NCBI GenBank assembly: GCA_030834365.1
Contig: JAURFJ010000013.1
Location: forward strand, 1-19,157
Reading direction: 5' to 3'
DNA length: 19,157 bases
DNA from: Flavobacteriaceae bacterium
GTDB taxonomy: Bacteria; Bacteroidota; Bacteroidia; Flavobacteriales; Flavobacteriaceae
Part shown: piece after piece, positions 5,959 through 13,505 of the stretch
How the letters are laid out: every line of letters begins with the position of its first letter
Numbering within the stretch: position 1 is the stretch's first letter
Translations under genes and position numbers: made by a program
The notes under the pieces: generated by a model
Told to the model about the DNA's origin: nothing
Databases searched by the model: none
The model's input: only the letters and a program-made list of their open reading frames with translations

Positions 5959-7787
5959 AGGGTATAAAATTTTGCTTCGGCATTTAAGGCTAGTGATTGA
6001 TCCTCTACTAACGATTCTAACGATTTGATGAGTTCCTGAGGGGTGCATTCAAATTTAGAAAGACAGTCGCTTATTGACCTAGGCGTGGAGCAAAAAGTGA
6101 GCAGGTCTACTTCTGATGGGGTTTGGGGATTGCAATAATCGCAAATTCCGCAAGCCTCGCTTTGTTGCCCAAAATAGCTGCTTATATGCTGCATCGCACA
6201 ATTATCGGTGTCTAGGAGAAACTGTTGCATCGAAAGTGCGCGTTCCTTCTTCAAGGACACATAAGGCTCGTGATTCTTGATTAATAAATTGCGCACATAA
6301 TGATCCTCTCTTGGTGTAGCTAGATTTACCTGAAAAAGGTCATCAATCTTTTCAAGTTGTATCTTCTTTCGTCTAGCGGCTGATTCAGCAGCCTTTAGCA
6401 ATAGTGAAGAAGAAAAATTGAAGATAAAGCACCTTGATTTTGATTCATTTCGTGCCTTACTCAGACTTCTAAACAAGGCGTCGTCAGTTTCGCGTTCTCT
6501 CGATCCGAACAGGTCTGAATCGAAGGTGACCATCCACTCGGTTTTTCGTGTTTCAGAACAATAAATAATGCCGTATTTTTCTAACGAACGTAGCATTGAG
6601 TACCACTGATGAACTTTGAGATCGAATTTAAGGGCTGATTGATTAAGGCTTAATAAGAAGGGCTCTTTTGGAAGCTCGCCTTCAGCGATTTGAAGCAAAG
6701 AGACTAGTTTTTTATAGGCGCTGAACAGCGCTTCTACGGTCTGAATTTCAAATTCAGCTTTTTGGGCAAATCCAGTAACCTTTTCACGCTCGGAAAGGAG
6801 AAATGCATGGGCTCTATTTTGATCCCTGCCGGCGCGTCCGATTTCTTGATAATAGTGTTCAATACTTTCGGGGATATCGTAGTGAATAACCGCTCGAACA
6901 TCTGCTCGATCGATGCCCATACCGAAAGCGCTGGTGCAAACCATTACGGGATGAGCGGCCTTGACAAAGTAATTTAATCGCGCTGATTTTTCGGCTGTAC
7001 TCAGACCGGCATGGTAGAAGTGACAGTCTATCGAGGCCTTGTTTAGTAAATCATTCAATCGCTCGGCTCGTTGACGACTTCTTACATAGATCAAGGCGGT
7101 TGATAGGGGTAAGCGCTTAAGTATTGCAATGAGCAGCGCCTCTTTATTGTGGTGGTAAAATCGTTTTATCGCTAATTGTGGCCGCTCAACCGAACCTACA
7201 AACTTGGCCAATTGCTGTAACTCGAGGTTAGAGACAATATCGTCTAAAACTTTGGGTGTGGCCGTTGCGGTTAATGCGAGTATAGGTGTGGTGGTCAGTG
7301 ATTTTCTCAGCAAACCTAAAAGGCGATAGGCGGGTCTGAAATCGTGTCCCCATTGCGATATGCAATGTGCCTCATCAATGGCGATAAAGGACAATTCAAT
7401 TTGATTGAGCCGCTCTAAAACGAGAGGGTTTTGAAGGCGTTCAGGAGCCATAAAGACCATTTTATACTGCCCGTAACTTATATTGTCTAGCCGCTGAACA
7501 AGGGTTGATTCGCTCATAGGCCCGAATAATCCCATGGCTTTTATGTCTCGCTTTTTGAGATCAAGCAACTGATCTTCCATGAGTGCTACCAGTGGCGAAA
7601 TCACCAGGCATATACCTTCTAATAACATGGCAGGTAATTGATAGCATAACGATTTGCCCGCTCCAGTAGACATTACCGCTATCGTATCTTTTCGCTCCAT
7701 TACGGCGGATATTACAGCTGACTGCAAGGGTCTCAGTTGATCAAAACCCCAATAGCGTTGAACTGTTTTTTTTAGTGTTTCATTCAA
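5955..7787 (-). CDS. recQ: RecQ family ATP-dependent DNA helicase
   Basis: A 610-residue superfamily 2 helicase that unwinds DNA 3' to 5' in recombinational repair. The order is RYWGFDQLRPLQ at 11-22 (motif 0), Walker A STGAGKS at 40-46, DEAH at 138-141 followed by CISQWGHDFRP (aromatic-rich loop), TATATP at 173-178, HAGLS at 259-263, and QEIGRAGRD at 314-322 with the arginine finger. A zinc-binding part has Cys530, 546, 549 and 552, followed by only about 58 residues, so no obvious full HRDC domain. The start is TTG; it overlaps the upstream ATPase stop as TTGA (7784-7787), and the next in-frame Met is residue 30, after motif 0. The downstream fmt overlaps as ATGA. Confidence 0.95.
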   Translation of the reverse strand: MNETLKKTVQRYWGFDQLRPLQSAVISAVMERKDTIAVMSTGAGKSLCYQLPAMLLEGICLVISPLVALMEDQLLDLKKRDIKAMGLFGPMSESTLVQRLDNISYGQYKMVFMAPERLQNPLVLERLNQIELSFIAIDEAHCISQWGHDFRPAYRLLGLLRKSLTTTPILALTATATPKVLDDIVSNLELQQLAKFVGSVERPQLAIKRFYHHNKEALLIAILKRLPLSTALIYVRSRQRAERLNDLLNKASIDCHFYHAGLSTAEKSARLNYFVKAAHPVMVCTSAFGMGIDRADVRAVIHYDIPESIEHYYQEIGRAGRDQNRAHAFLLSEREKVTGFAQKAEFEIQTVEALFSAYKKLVSLLQIAEGELPKEPFLLSLNQSALKFDLKVHQWYSMLRSLEKYGIIYCSETRKTEWMVTFDSDLFGSRERETDDALFRSLSKARNESKSRCFIFNFSSSLLLKAAESAARRKKIQLEKIDDLFQVNLATPREDHYVRNLLIKNHEPYVSLKKERALSMQQFLLDTDNCAMQHISSYFGQQSEACGICDYCNPQTPSEVDLLTFCSTPRSISDCLSKFECTPQELIKSLESLVEDQSLALNAEAKFYTL

Positions 7788-8335
7788 GATGTCACCATTT
7801 TTTCGATAAAGGCTACACGGCTCTCTATGCTTCCCTTCGGAACGATAATTGGTTTATAGCCAAGACAAGTATACGTATGCTTTAACACGTCATTCAATTT
7901 TAAAACATCTATAAACGTTTCTAAACGCTCTTCATCTTTAGCGTAAATAGCCTCCCAAGGTTCAAAATAGAATAGCATATCATAGGTGTACCTAGCGCAA
8001 TAGGTGTCAAAATAGGGAGGAGGTTCTTGACCAAAGTAGTTCATGTAAGCCACTACATCGATGAATGAGCGGTCGTAAAAAGCATAAGCATGCGTGGTAC
8101 ATGAAAAGTAATCTTGTAAGCGCGCAAAAAACAAACGTTCGTTGAAGTCGATGTAGTCATCGAGTGCCTCAAGCGGATTTCGGATCGAATCACGGTCGTT
8201 AGTGCGCAACAGCTCTTGGGTGAGTTCCCTGATAATCTCATGGTATACGCAGTGGTCGCGGGATTCAAGTTCTTTAATCACACTCGATTTTCCGCTACCT
8301 GGAGCGCCGCTGATCAGTATTCTTTTCTGGCTCAT
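7784..8335 (-). CDS. AAA/P-loop ATPase (NadR-kinase-like, AAA_28 type)
   Basis: A 183-residue P-loop protein. Walker A is GAPGSGKS at 10-17. The acidic motif is FYDRSFIDVVAYMNYF in the middle, where nucleoside-kinase-like proteins have their substrate-proximal D-R pair. The C-terminus has PWEAIYAKDEERLETF, a lid-like stretch with Arg. The pattern resembles small ATP-binding proteins related to the kinase part of NadR and common in Flavobacteriia; substrate unknown. It is cytoplasmic. It is the first gene of an operon, since its stop overlaps the recQ start by four bases, and it diverges from DUF493 with promoters in a 34-base gap. Confidence 0.85.
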   Translation of the reverse strand: MSQKRILISGAPGSGKSSVIKELESRDHCVYHEIIRELTQELLRTNDRDSIRNPLEALDDYIDFNERLFFARLQDYFSCTTHAYAFYDRSFIDVVAYMNYFGQEPPPYFDTYCARYTYDMLFYFEPWEAIYAKDEERLETFIDVLKLNDVLKHTYTCLGYKPIIVPKGSIESRVAFIEKMVTS

Positions 8336-8346
8336 TTCAAAGACTG

Positions 8347-8354
8347 TATCTTTG
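8347..8354 (+). promoter_or_regulatory. Candidate -7 box for DUF493-DUF4290-murA
   Basis: TATCTTTG, an exact TAnnTTTG match 15 bases before the DUF493 ATG. No clear TTG is seen at the expected -33 distance. One base separates it from the box facing the other way. Confidence 0.5.
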
Positions 8355-8355
8355 C

Positions 8356-8363
8356 CAAAAATA
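8356..8363 (-). promoter_or_regulatory. Candidate -7 box for the ATPase-recQ-fmt operon
   Basis: The minus strand reads TATTTTTG, exact for TAnnTTTG. A minus-strand TTG (complement of 8380-8382, inside the DUF493 start region) lies 16 bases upstream, near the expected -33 spacing. The leader to the ATPase ATG would be about 15 bases. Confidence 0.5.
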
Positions 8364-8369
8364 CGTCGA

Positions 8370-8657
8370 ATGAGCCCGTCAACAGAAGATGATTTTTACG
8401 GCAGCTTAAAACAAAAGCTCAACGAGCAAACTGCATGGCCCTCAGTGTATCTTTTTAAATTTATCGTTAAGGCGGAAACTGAAAAGATTGAACAGCTTAT
8501 GGCTATTTTTGAAAAAGAGAAAAAAGCCATCGAGCTCAAGCCTTCAAAAAATGGAAATTACCTGAGCTTCAGCTTGAAGACAATGATGCTCAATGCCGAT
8601 TCCGTCATCGACAAATACAAAATGGCGGGTAAAATTAAGGGTGTTATTTCACTCTGA
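8370..8657 (+). CDS. DUF493 family protein (YbeD-like)
   Basis: A 95-residue protein. Its features, SLKQKLNEQTAWPSVYLFKFIVKA in the N-terminal half (two blocks, 12-22 and 22-35) and SFSLKTMMLNADSVIDKYKMAGKIKGVISL at the end, match the small ACT-like ferredoxin fold of the DUF493/YbeD family, in which the WPs.Y.FK.IV pattern is typical. Function is unknown; the fold suggests a regulatory or binding role. The ATG at 8370 is chosen because the frame upstream of it lies within the divergent ATPase gene on the other strand. It leads the unit with DUF4290 (28-base gap) and murA. Confidence 0.85.
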   Translation: MSPSTEDDFYGSLKQKLNEQTAWPSVYLFKFIVKAETEKIEQLMAIFEKEKKAIELKPSKNGNYLSFSLKTMMLNADSVIDKYKMAGKIKGVISL

Positions 8658-8685
8658 ACCCATCTTTATTCTTTACTTTAACTCC

Positions 8686-9339
8686 ATGAATTTAGAAGCA
8701 CTAGAACACTTAGAATACAACACTTCACGAACCCATTTAATTATTCCGGAAAACGGAAGGCACTTTCAAAAAATGATTGATAGTGCGCTTAGCGTTGAGG
8801 ATAGGGATGAACGAAACAAAATAGCAAATTCCATCGTCAGTGTTATGGGTAACATGTCTCCGCACTTGAGAGATGTTCCGGATTTTCAACATAAGCTGTG
8901 GGATCAGCTTTTTATCATGTCTGACTTTAAATTAGACGTTGACGCTCCGTTTCCCAAACCTTCGAAGGAAGAATTGAGTCAAAAACCTGAGGTACTTCCT
9001 TATCCGCAGAATTTTCCAAAATACCGTTTTTATGGTAATAACATAAAGCGCATGATAGATATTGCGGTTCAATGGGAAGATTCTGAAAAACGTGAGGCGT
9101 TGGCTCTAGCCATTGCGAATCACATGAAGAAGTGTTATCTGAACTGGAATAAAGACACGGTAGAAGACACGGTGATATTTGAGCACTTGCGCGAATTGAG
9201 CGACGGGATTCTCGATCTTAAGCATGAAAGTGACAAGCTTACAGAGAGCGAAGCTATTTTGCGTTTCTCTAGCCAAAAGCACCCCAAGTCGAATTACCCC
9301 AAAAAGAATAATCGCTCCAACCGCAATAAAAAGAAGTAA
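8686..9339 (+). CDS. DUF4290 family protein
   Basis: A 217-residue protein resembling the Bacteroidota-restricted family DUF4290 (recalled from memory). It opens with LEYNTSRTHLIIPENGRHFQKMID (about 8-31), continues with HLRDVPDFQHKLWDQLFIMSDF, and in the second half has YGNNIKRMIDIA and LALAIANHMKKCYLNWNKD. It is mostly predicted helix, with no signal peptide or membrane span. The end is a low-complexity basic tail (about residues 194-217, rich in Lys, Asn, Arg), which could touch nucleic acid or ribosomes. The ATG at 8686 is preferred over an upstream in-frame ATG inside DUF493, because the family begins here. Function unknown. murA follows after five bases. Confidence 0.85.
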   Translation: MNLEALEHLEYNTSRTHLIIPENGRHFQKMIDSALSVEDRDERNKIANSIVSVMGNMSPHLRDVPDFQHKLWDQLFIMSDFKLDVDAPFPKPSKEELSQKPEVLPYPQNFPKYRFYGNNIKRMIDIAVQWEDSEKREALALAIANHMKKCYLNWNKDTVEDTVIFEHLRELSDGILDLKHESDKLTESEAILRFSSQKHPKSNYPKKNNRSNRNKKK

Positions 9340-9344
9340 AGCTT

Positions 9345-10655
9345 ATGGGTAGTTTTGTGATCGAGGGAGGTCATGTACTAAGAGGAGAGGTCACTCCTCA
9401 AGGGGCAAAAAATGAGGCCCTACAGATCATTTGTGCGGTGCTGCTGACTCCTGAAAAGGTGACTATTCACAATGTGCCCCAGATTATTGACGTTATCAGG
9501 TTGATCGATATTCTCAGGCAGATGGGGGTAAAGGTAGAACAGCTAAGTGCCCATTCGTATACGTTCGATTCTTCACAAGTAGATCCTGAGTTTTTACATA
9601 CAGAGGTCTTTAAAAGAGAGGCAGCGGGCCTCAGAGGTTCTATTATGCTTGTAGGACCTATGTTGGCGCGCTTTGGTAAGGGTTATATTCCAAAGCCAGG
9701 AGGAGATAAAATAGGACGGAGACGCCTCGACACACATTTTGAAGGATTTATAAGACTAGGGGCCCGATTTCGATACAACGACGAGGAGTCTTTTTATGGC
9801 GTTGAGGCCGATCGCTTAAAGGGATGTTACATGCTTTTAGACGAGGCATCAGTCACTGGAACCGCTAATATCATTATGGCTGCGGTTTTGGCCGAGGGAG
9901 AAACCACTATTTATAACGCTGCTTGTGAACCCTATATTCAGCAGTTATGCGCGCTATTGATAGCCATGGGCGCTCGCATTAGCGGTGTAGGATCAAATCT
10001 GTTGCGCATCGAAGGTGTTGAACGATTAGGTGCAGCGTCGCATACCTTGCTTTCTGACATGATCGAAGTCGGATCGTGGATCGGTTTGGCTGCGATCACC
10101 CGTTCAGAGATTCGAATTAAAAATGTGGGGTGGGAACACCTAGGGCAGTTAACCCGAGTGTATGAGCGCCTGGGTATCCAATTGATTCGCGACGGAGAAG
10201 ATATGTTAGTTCCGGCTCATAAAGACGGATACACTATTCAGTCGTTTATTGACGGTTCATTAATGACAATCTCGGATGCTCCTTGGCCCGGATTAACACC
10301 GGATATTTTAAGTGTACTTCTAGTAGTTGTTACTCAAGCTAATGGATCGGTGCTCATTCATCAAAAGATGTTTGAAAGTCGTCTATTCTTCGTAGATAAG
10401 TTAATTGATATGGGGGCACAGATTATTTTGTGCGATCCGCATAGGGCGACTGTAATCGGACAAAACTTTGAAACTCCCTTGAGAGCTTCCAAATTGAGCT
10501 CACCTGACATTAGAGCGGGCATGGCCTTGCTCATTGCCGCCTTGTCTGCAAAGGGTACCTCGGTGATTCACAACATTGAACAGATTGACAGAGGCTACCA
10601 ATTTATCGAACAGCGATTAAGTGCCTTAGGGGCGGTTATCGAAAGACGTGACTAG
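9345..10655 (+). CDS. murA: UDP-N-acetylglucosamine 1-carboxyvinyltransferase, Asp-type active site
   Basis: A 436-residue MurA, which transfers enolpyruvate from PEP to UDP-GlcNAc in the first committed step of peptidoglycan synthesis, in the cytoplasm. The substrate-binding pair Lys22-Asn23 is present (GAKNEA). The catalytic loop reads PKPGGDKIGRRRLDTHF, so Asp121 replaces the Cys at the position of E. coli Cys115, the residue alkylated by fosfomycin. The acidic residue of TPDILS (near E. coli Asp305) and the Arg of SSPDIRAG (near E. coli Arg397) are kept. The two-lobe inside-out barrel is complete. The enzyme should be active, since Asp at this position is known in functional MurA proteins of other phyla. 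It ends six bases from the convergent BLUF gene. Confidence 0.95.
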   Translation: MGSFVIEGGHVLRGEVTPQGAKNEALQIICAVLLTPEKVTIHNVPQIIDVIRLIDILRQMGVKVEQLSAHSYTFDSSQVDPEFLHTEVFKREAAGLRGSIMLVGPMLARFGKGYIPKPGGDKIGRRRLDTHFEGFIRLGARFRYNDEESFYGVEADRLKGCYMLLDEASVTGTANIIMAAVLAEGETTIYNAACEPYIQQLCALLIAMGARISGVGSNLLRIEGVERLGAASHTLLSDMIEVGSWIGLAAITRSEIRIKNVGWEHLGQLTRVYERLGIQLIRDGEDMLVPAHKDGYTIQSFIDGSLMTISDAPWPGLTPDILSVLLVVVTQANGSVLIHQKMFESRLFFVDKLIDMGAQIILCDPHRATVIGQNFETPLRASKLSSPDIRAGMALLIAALSAKGTSVIHNIEQIDRGYQFIEQRLSALGAVIERRD

Positions 10656-10661
10656 TTCTTC

Positions 10662-11093
10662 TTATAAAGCTGATTCTAGCAGCATTTCGCGAACCTCACC
10701 AAAGTAGTTACTGGTTAACTTACTCGATTTCTCAAAAGCCCTTGAAGACTCGAAAAACTGATCGATTTGCCGCAGTTTGTGTTGTGCCGAAAGTCGAAGA
10801 TTCCCGTAATCGTAAAAGGCCATACTCCACCGATCAAAGATGCGATCTTGACGATCTTCAGTTTTAAGCACGGCAATCTTGTGATGCCTAGAATCAGATT
10901 CGATGGCATTAAACAGACTAATAATCACGGATTTTTCTCCCTCCAAAAATTGGAGAAATTTTCTGTCGTGGTAAAGCAGACAGCCGGTAATGTGATGCTC
11001 GGCATTGAAGTCTCTTGCGTCGCTGAGCATTTTGTAAATGTCAGATTCAATAAAACTTTCCCTAGCTACCGAGCGATAGATTAAGGAAAACAT
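10662..11093 (-). CDS. BLUF-domain blue-light sensor
   Basis: A 143-residue stand-alone BLUF protein (FAD-based blue-light receptor). The key residues fall at the spacing of AppA: Tyr6 (flavin-side Tyr), Asn30 in DFNAEHHITGCLLY (isoalloxazine contact), Gln48 in FLQFLEG (the switching Gln), Trp89 and Met91 in RWSMAF. IESDSRHHKIAVL is the usual helix-strand after the core. There is no attached EAL, GGDEF or other output domain. Residues 100-143 form a helical cap, so it must signal through a partner protein. It is monocistronic on the minus strand, with a plausible -33/-7 promoter and a dyad upstream. The neighbouring photolyase and pirin suggest a light-response setting (inferred). Confidence 0.93.
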   Translation of the reverse strand: MFSLIYRSVARESFIESDIYKMLSDARDFNAEHHITGCLLYHDRKFLQFLEGEKSVIISLFNAIESDSRHHKIAVLKTEDRQDRIFDRWSMAFYDYGNLRLSAQHKLRQIDQFFESSRAFEKSSKLTSNYFGEVREMLLESAL

Positions 11094-11110
11094 ACAGATT
11101 AGGTTGTTCT

Positions 11111-11139
11111 CTAAATTAACCTAAATAATTGATTATCAA
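11111..11139 (-). promoter_or_regulatory. Candidate promoter of the BLUF gene
   Basis: Minus strand: TTG (complement of 11137-11139), 18 bases, then TAATTTAG (complement of 11111-11118), which has one mismatch to TAnnTTTG. The transcript would start near 11105, about 11 bases before the ATG. The -33 element overlaps the last codons of the pirin gene. Confidence 0.45.
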
Positions 11140-11142
11140 TTA
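11126..11142. promoter_or_regulatory. Palindrome over the BLUF -33 region
   Basis: TAATTGAT-T-ATCAATTA is a perfect eight-base dyad with a one-base centre. It covers the proposed -33 element of the BLUF promoter and the pirin stop codon. It could be an operator; it lacks the G-C stem and T-run of a terminator. Confidence 0.35.
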
Positions 11143-12134
11143 ATTTGATTTGGTAATTTGATATATCCGTCTGGATATTGCGCGAAACGTCCGCGATCTG
11201 CACCATGAACGTGTTCAGCCTCGGGCCAGGGCCATCCGCCGAATTCTGTACGCCTATACTTGGAGATCGCAGCCTCTATTTCTTCGTTTGTATTCATAAC
11301 GAAAGGACCGTATTTAGCCACAGGTTCTTCAATAGGCCTGCCTTGCATGAGAAGCAGAAATGCCGGCTTATCAGATGTGTTCTCTAGGCTAAGGTGCTCA
11401 TCGGCCTCAATATACACTCCTTGACCTTCCTCAACTAACACTTGATTTAGGGTGGCGTTGCCTTTATAGAGATAGAGCGCGCGGTTTACGTCGCCTTGGT
11501 GAGGGACTAGCTTGAGCGTAGCGCCCGGATCGACGATATACTGAACCAATTGAAGCTGATTTTCGACTTCTGCCGCCCACGAATTAGGGGGGCACACGCT
11601 TTGCGTTTGGCTGTCTAGTTGACCGAAAATAAGTCGGGTGAACACACCATCTTGGGTCCATGAAGGAATAGATTCAGACCAGATCATATCAAAATGCGCC
11701 TCTACCTGTTTAGACTTCGCCGGAAGATTGAGCCAGATCTGAAATAATTCGAGTCGGTTCTCTTTATCGGCGTTTAATAGGGGAAACATTTCGCTGTGTT
11801 GAACACCCGATCCGGCAGTCATCCATTGCACATCTCCCTCTCCAAAACGCGCTGCCGCACCGAGAGAATCGCTGTGATCAATATATCCTTCGGTGACTAG
11901 TGTAATGGTCTCAAATCCGCAATGTGGGTGATACGGAAAACCTGGAACTTGCTTTCCGTGATACATTCTGAATCCGTCTTTTTTTTCGAAATCACTTCCT
12001 AGAGCACGTTGCCCTAAGTGCTCTTTGTCAATTCCCAAACGCTCATTTCCAGGAGGGTAAATGTCTTGGTGGTGCGCACAAAACAAAAAGGGATCAAAAG
12101 TGTGCCAAGGAAAGCCAATTGCAAATTTTTTCAT
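11136..12134 (-). CDS. Pirin family protein
   Basis: A 332-residue two-domain cupin of the pirin family. The N-terminal metal site is complete: His69 and His71 in YHPHCGFETIT, and His113 and Glu115 in QHSEM. Conserved GDVQWMTAGSG precedes the last pair. The C-terminal cupin half has no such ligands. Pirins bind Fe and have been reported as quercetin dioxygenases or redox sensors; which applies here is unknown. A TTG six codons upstream could extend the frame, but it is part of the exact -7 box TAACTTTG, so the ATG at 12134 is chosen. It stands 56 bases after photolyase and has its own likely promoter in that gap. Confidence 0.9.
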   Translation of the reverse strand: MKKFAIGFPWHTFDPFLFCAHHQDIYPPGNERLGIDKEHLGQRALGSDFEKKDGFRMYHGKQVPGFPYHPHCGFETITLVTEGYIDHSDSLGAAARFGEGDVQWMTAGSGVQHSEMFPLLNADKENRLELFQIWLNLPAKSKQVEAHFDMIWSESIPSWTQDGVFTRLIFGQLDSQTQSVCPPNSWAAEVENQLQLVQYIVDPGATLKLVPHQGDVNRALYLYKGNATLNQVLVEEGQGVYIEADEHLSLENTSDKPAFLLLMQGRPIEEPVAKYGPFVMNTNEEIEAAISKYRRTEFGGWPWPEAEHVHGADRGRFAQYPDGYIKLPNQIN

Positions 12135-12149
12135 CGTACTGTCTTTATT

Positions 12150-12157
12150 CAAAGTTA
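12150..12157 (-). promoter_or_regulatory. Candidate -7 box of pirin
   Basis: The minus strand reads TAACTTTG, exact for TAnnTTTG, 15 bases before the ATG. An inverted repeat GAACTA/TAGTTC (12156-12161 with 12183-12188) touches its upstream edge and could be an operator, though six-base arms can occur by chance. Confidence 0.5.
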
Positions 12158-12190
12158 GTTCTCACTTTAGATTCGTCTGATTGAACTAGG

Positions 12191-13504
12191 TTAAGAATTT
12201 GGTTTAAGGGCCTGATTATAGGTCGACAGGCATCGCTCGCGAGCCTCTTTGTGATCTACTATAGGGCTAGCGTAGCTCAATTCTTGAAATTCGGGTACCC
12301 ATTGTTTTATATAGGTTAGGTTCTTATCGAATTTCTGAATCTGAGTAGTGGGGTTGAATATGCGAAAATAGGGGGCGGCATCTACCCCAGATCCGGCTGC
12401 CCACTGCCAATTTCCGACATTGCTCGCCAATTCATAGTCAAAGAGCTTTTTAGCAAAGTAGGCTTCTCCCCAGCGCCAATCGATCAGCAAATGCTTGCAG
12501 AGAAAGCTAGCCGTTAGCATGCGTACCCTGTTGTGCATATACCCCGTTTGGTTTAATTCGCGCATCCCGGCGTCGACTAATGCGTATCCGGTGGTGCCTT
12601 GACACCAACGCTCAAACTCAGTTGGGATATTTCTCCACTCAATGCGGTCGTATTGCGGTTTAAAGCTCTGACTCACAGTCTTGGGAAAATGCCAGAGTAT
12701 CTGTTGAAAAAATTCCCTCCAAATGAGCTCGCTTAAAAAGGTTGAATTACGAGCCTCTAGCGCCCTTGCCACTATATGACGAGTTGATTGAGTACCAAAT
12801 CTGAGGTAAGTACCGAGTTTTGTGGTACCGTCAGCCTCCATAAAATTGCGTGTGCCCTCATAGTTTTCAATCCGTTCACGATTTAGATTGAAATTTGGTG
12901 CGCTGAGCGAAGCCCGTTGCTTTCCGAAATCTTCTAATTTCTTAACGGACCCAACCGTCATCTTCGAGAATCGCTTTAGTTTGAATAGATACTGTTCACT
13001 GGGGTATATAGGTAAGTGTTTTGACCTATCGAATTCGCTCAACCACTTCTTTTTGTAGGGTGTAAATACAACATAGGGCTGGCCATCGTCTTTTACCACC
13101 TCATTTTGCTCAAAAATGACATGATCCTTCAGTCTGAAAAACAGATGATCAGTCTGCTGGCATAGGTCGAAAATGTGCTTGTCTCTTGTTCGGGCGTAAG
13201 GTTCGTAATCTGAATTTAGATATAAGGAAGCCCCAGGAGTTGCCTCTAATAGCTGCTCAATTATTGTTTTTGGATCGCCGAAAAAATAGCTGATAGGTCG
13301 CTCATGAGCCAATTGACCATTGAGTTGCTCTAGCGTATCGAAAATAAAGGTTAAGCGGTGATCGTCTGAGGGTAATTCATTTAGAATTGAAGGGTCAAAA
13401 ATGAAAAAGGGATACACTTCATCGTTTTCGATAAGGGCCCTATAAAGGGCGTGGTTATCTTCAAATCGGAGATCTCTTCTAAACCAGAACAGCGCCTTTT
13501 TCAT
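12191..13504 (-). CDS. phr: Cryptochrome/photolyase family protein, class I-like CPD photolyase
   Basis: A 437-residue flavoprotein that should use blue or near-UV light to split pyrimidine dimers. The N-terminal antenna domain opens with FWFRRDLRFEDNHAL (6-20). The FAD domain has TKLGTYLRFG (228-237), SELIWREFFQQ (258-268), MHNRVRMLTASFL (323-335), DWRWGEAYF (342-350) and WQWAAGSGVDAAPYFRIFNP (366-385, in two blocks). Asn362, the flavin N5 contact (E. coli Asn378), is kept, which favours a CPD photolyase. The electron-transfer chain has Trp366 and Trp343, with Tyr322 at the outer position. It is the third gene of the SRPBCC-SDR-photolyase operon, one base after the SDR stop. Confidence 0.94.
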   Translation of the reverse strand: MKKALFWFRRDLRFEDNHALYRALIENDEVYPFFIFDPSILNELPSDDHRLTFIFDTLEQLNGQLAHERPISYFFGDPKTIIEQLLEATPGASLYLNSDYEPYARTRDKHIFDLCQQTDHLFFRLKDHVIFEQNEVVKDDGQPYVVFTPYKKKWLSEFDRSKHLPIYPSEQYLFKLKRFSKMTVGSVKKLEDFGKQRASLSAPNFNLNRERIENYEGTRNFMEADGTTKLGTYLRFGTQSTRHIVARALEARNSTFLSELIWREFFQQILWHFPKTVSQSFKPQYDRIEWRNIPTEFERWCQGTTGYALVDAGMRELNQTGYMHNRVRMLTASFLCKHLLIDWRWGEAYFAKKLFDYELASNVGNWQWAAGSGVDAAPYFRIFNPTTQIQKFDKNLTYIKQWVPEFQELSYASPIVDHKEARERCLSTYNQALKPNS

Positions 13505-13505
13505 C

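Noticed and set aside
5959..6048. A 30-residue N-terminal extension of Fmt
   Set aside because: It lies inside recQ, has no Fmt similarity, and the ATG at 5958 gives the standard start and an ATGA junction.
8202..8369. A 56-residue extension of DUF493
   Set aside because: It is antisense to the start of the ATPase gene and matches nothing in the DUF493 fold; the promoter box at 8347-8354 lies within it.
8593..8685. A 31-residue extension of DUF4290 overlapping DUF493
   Set aside because: The extension is the out-of-frame DUF493 end; the family-like sequence begins at 8686.
12135..12152. TTG start for pirin
   Set aside because: The TTG is the end of an exact -7 box, and an ATG six codons later fits the family.
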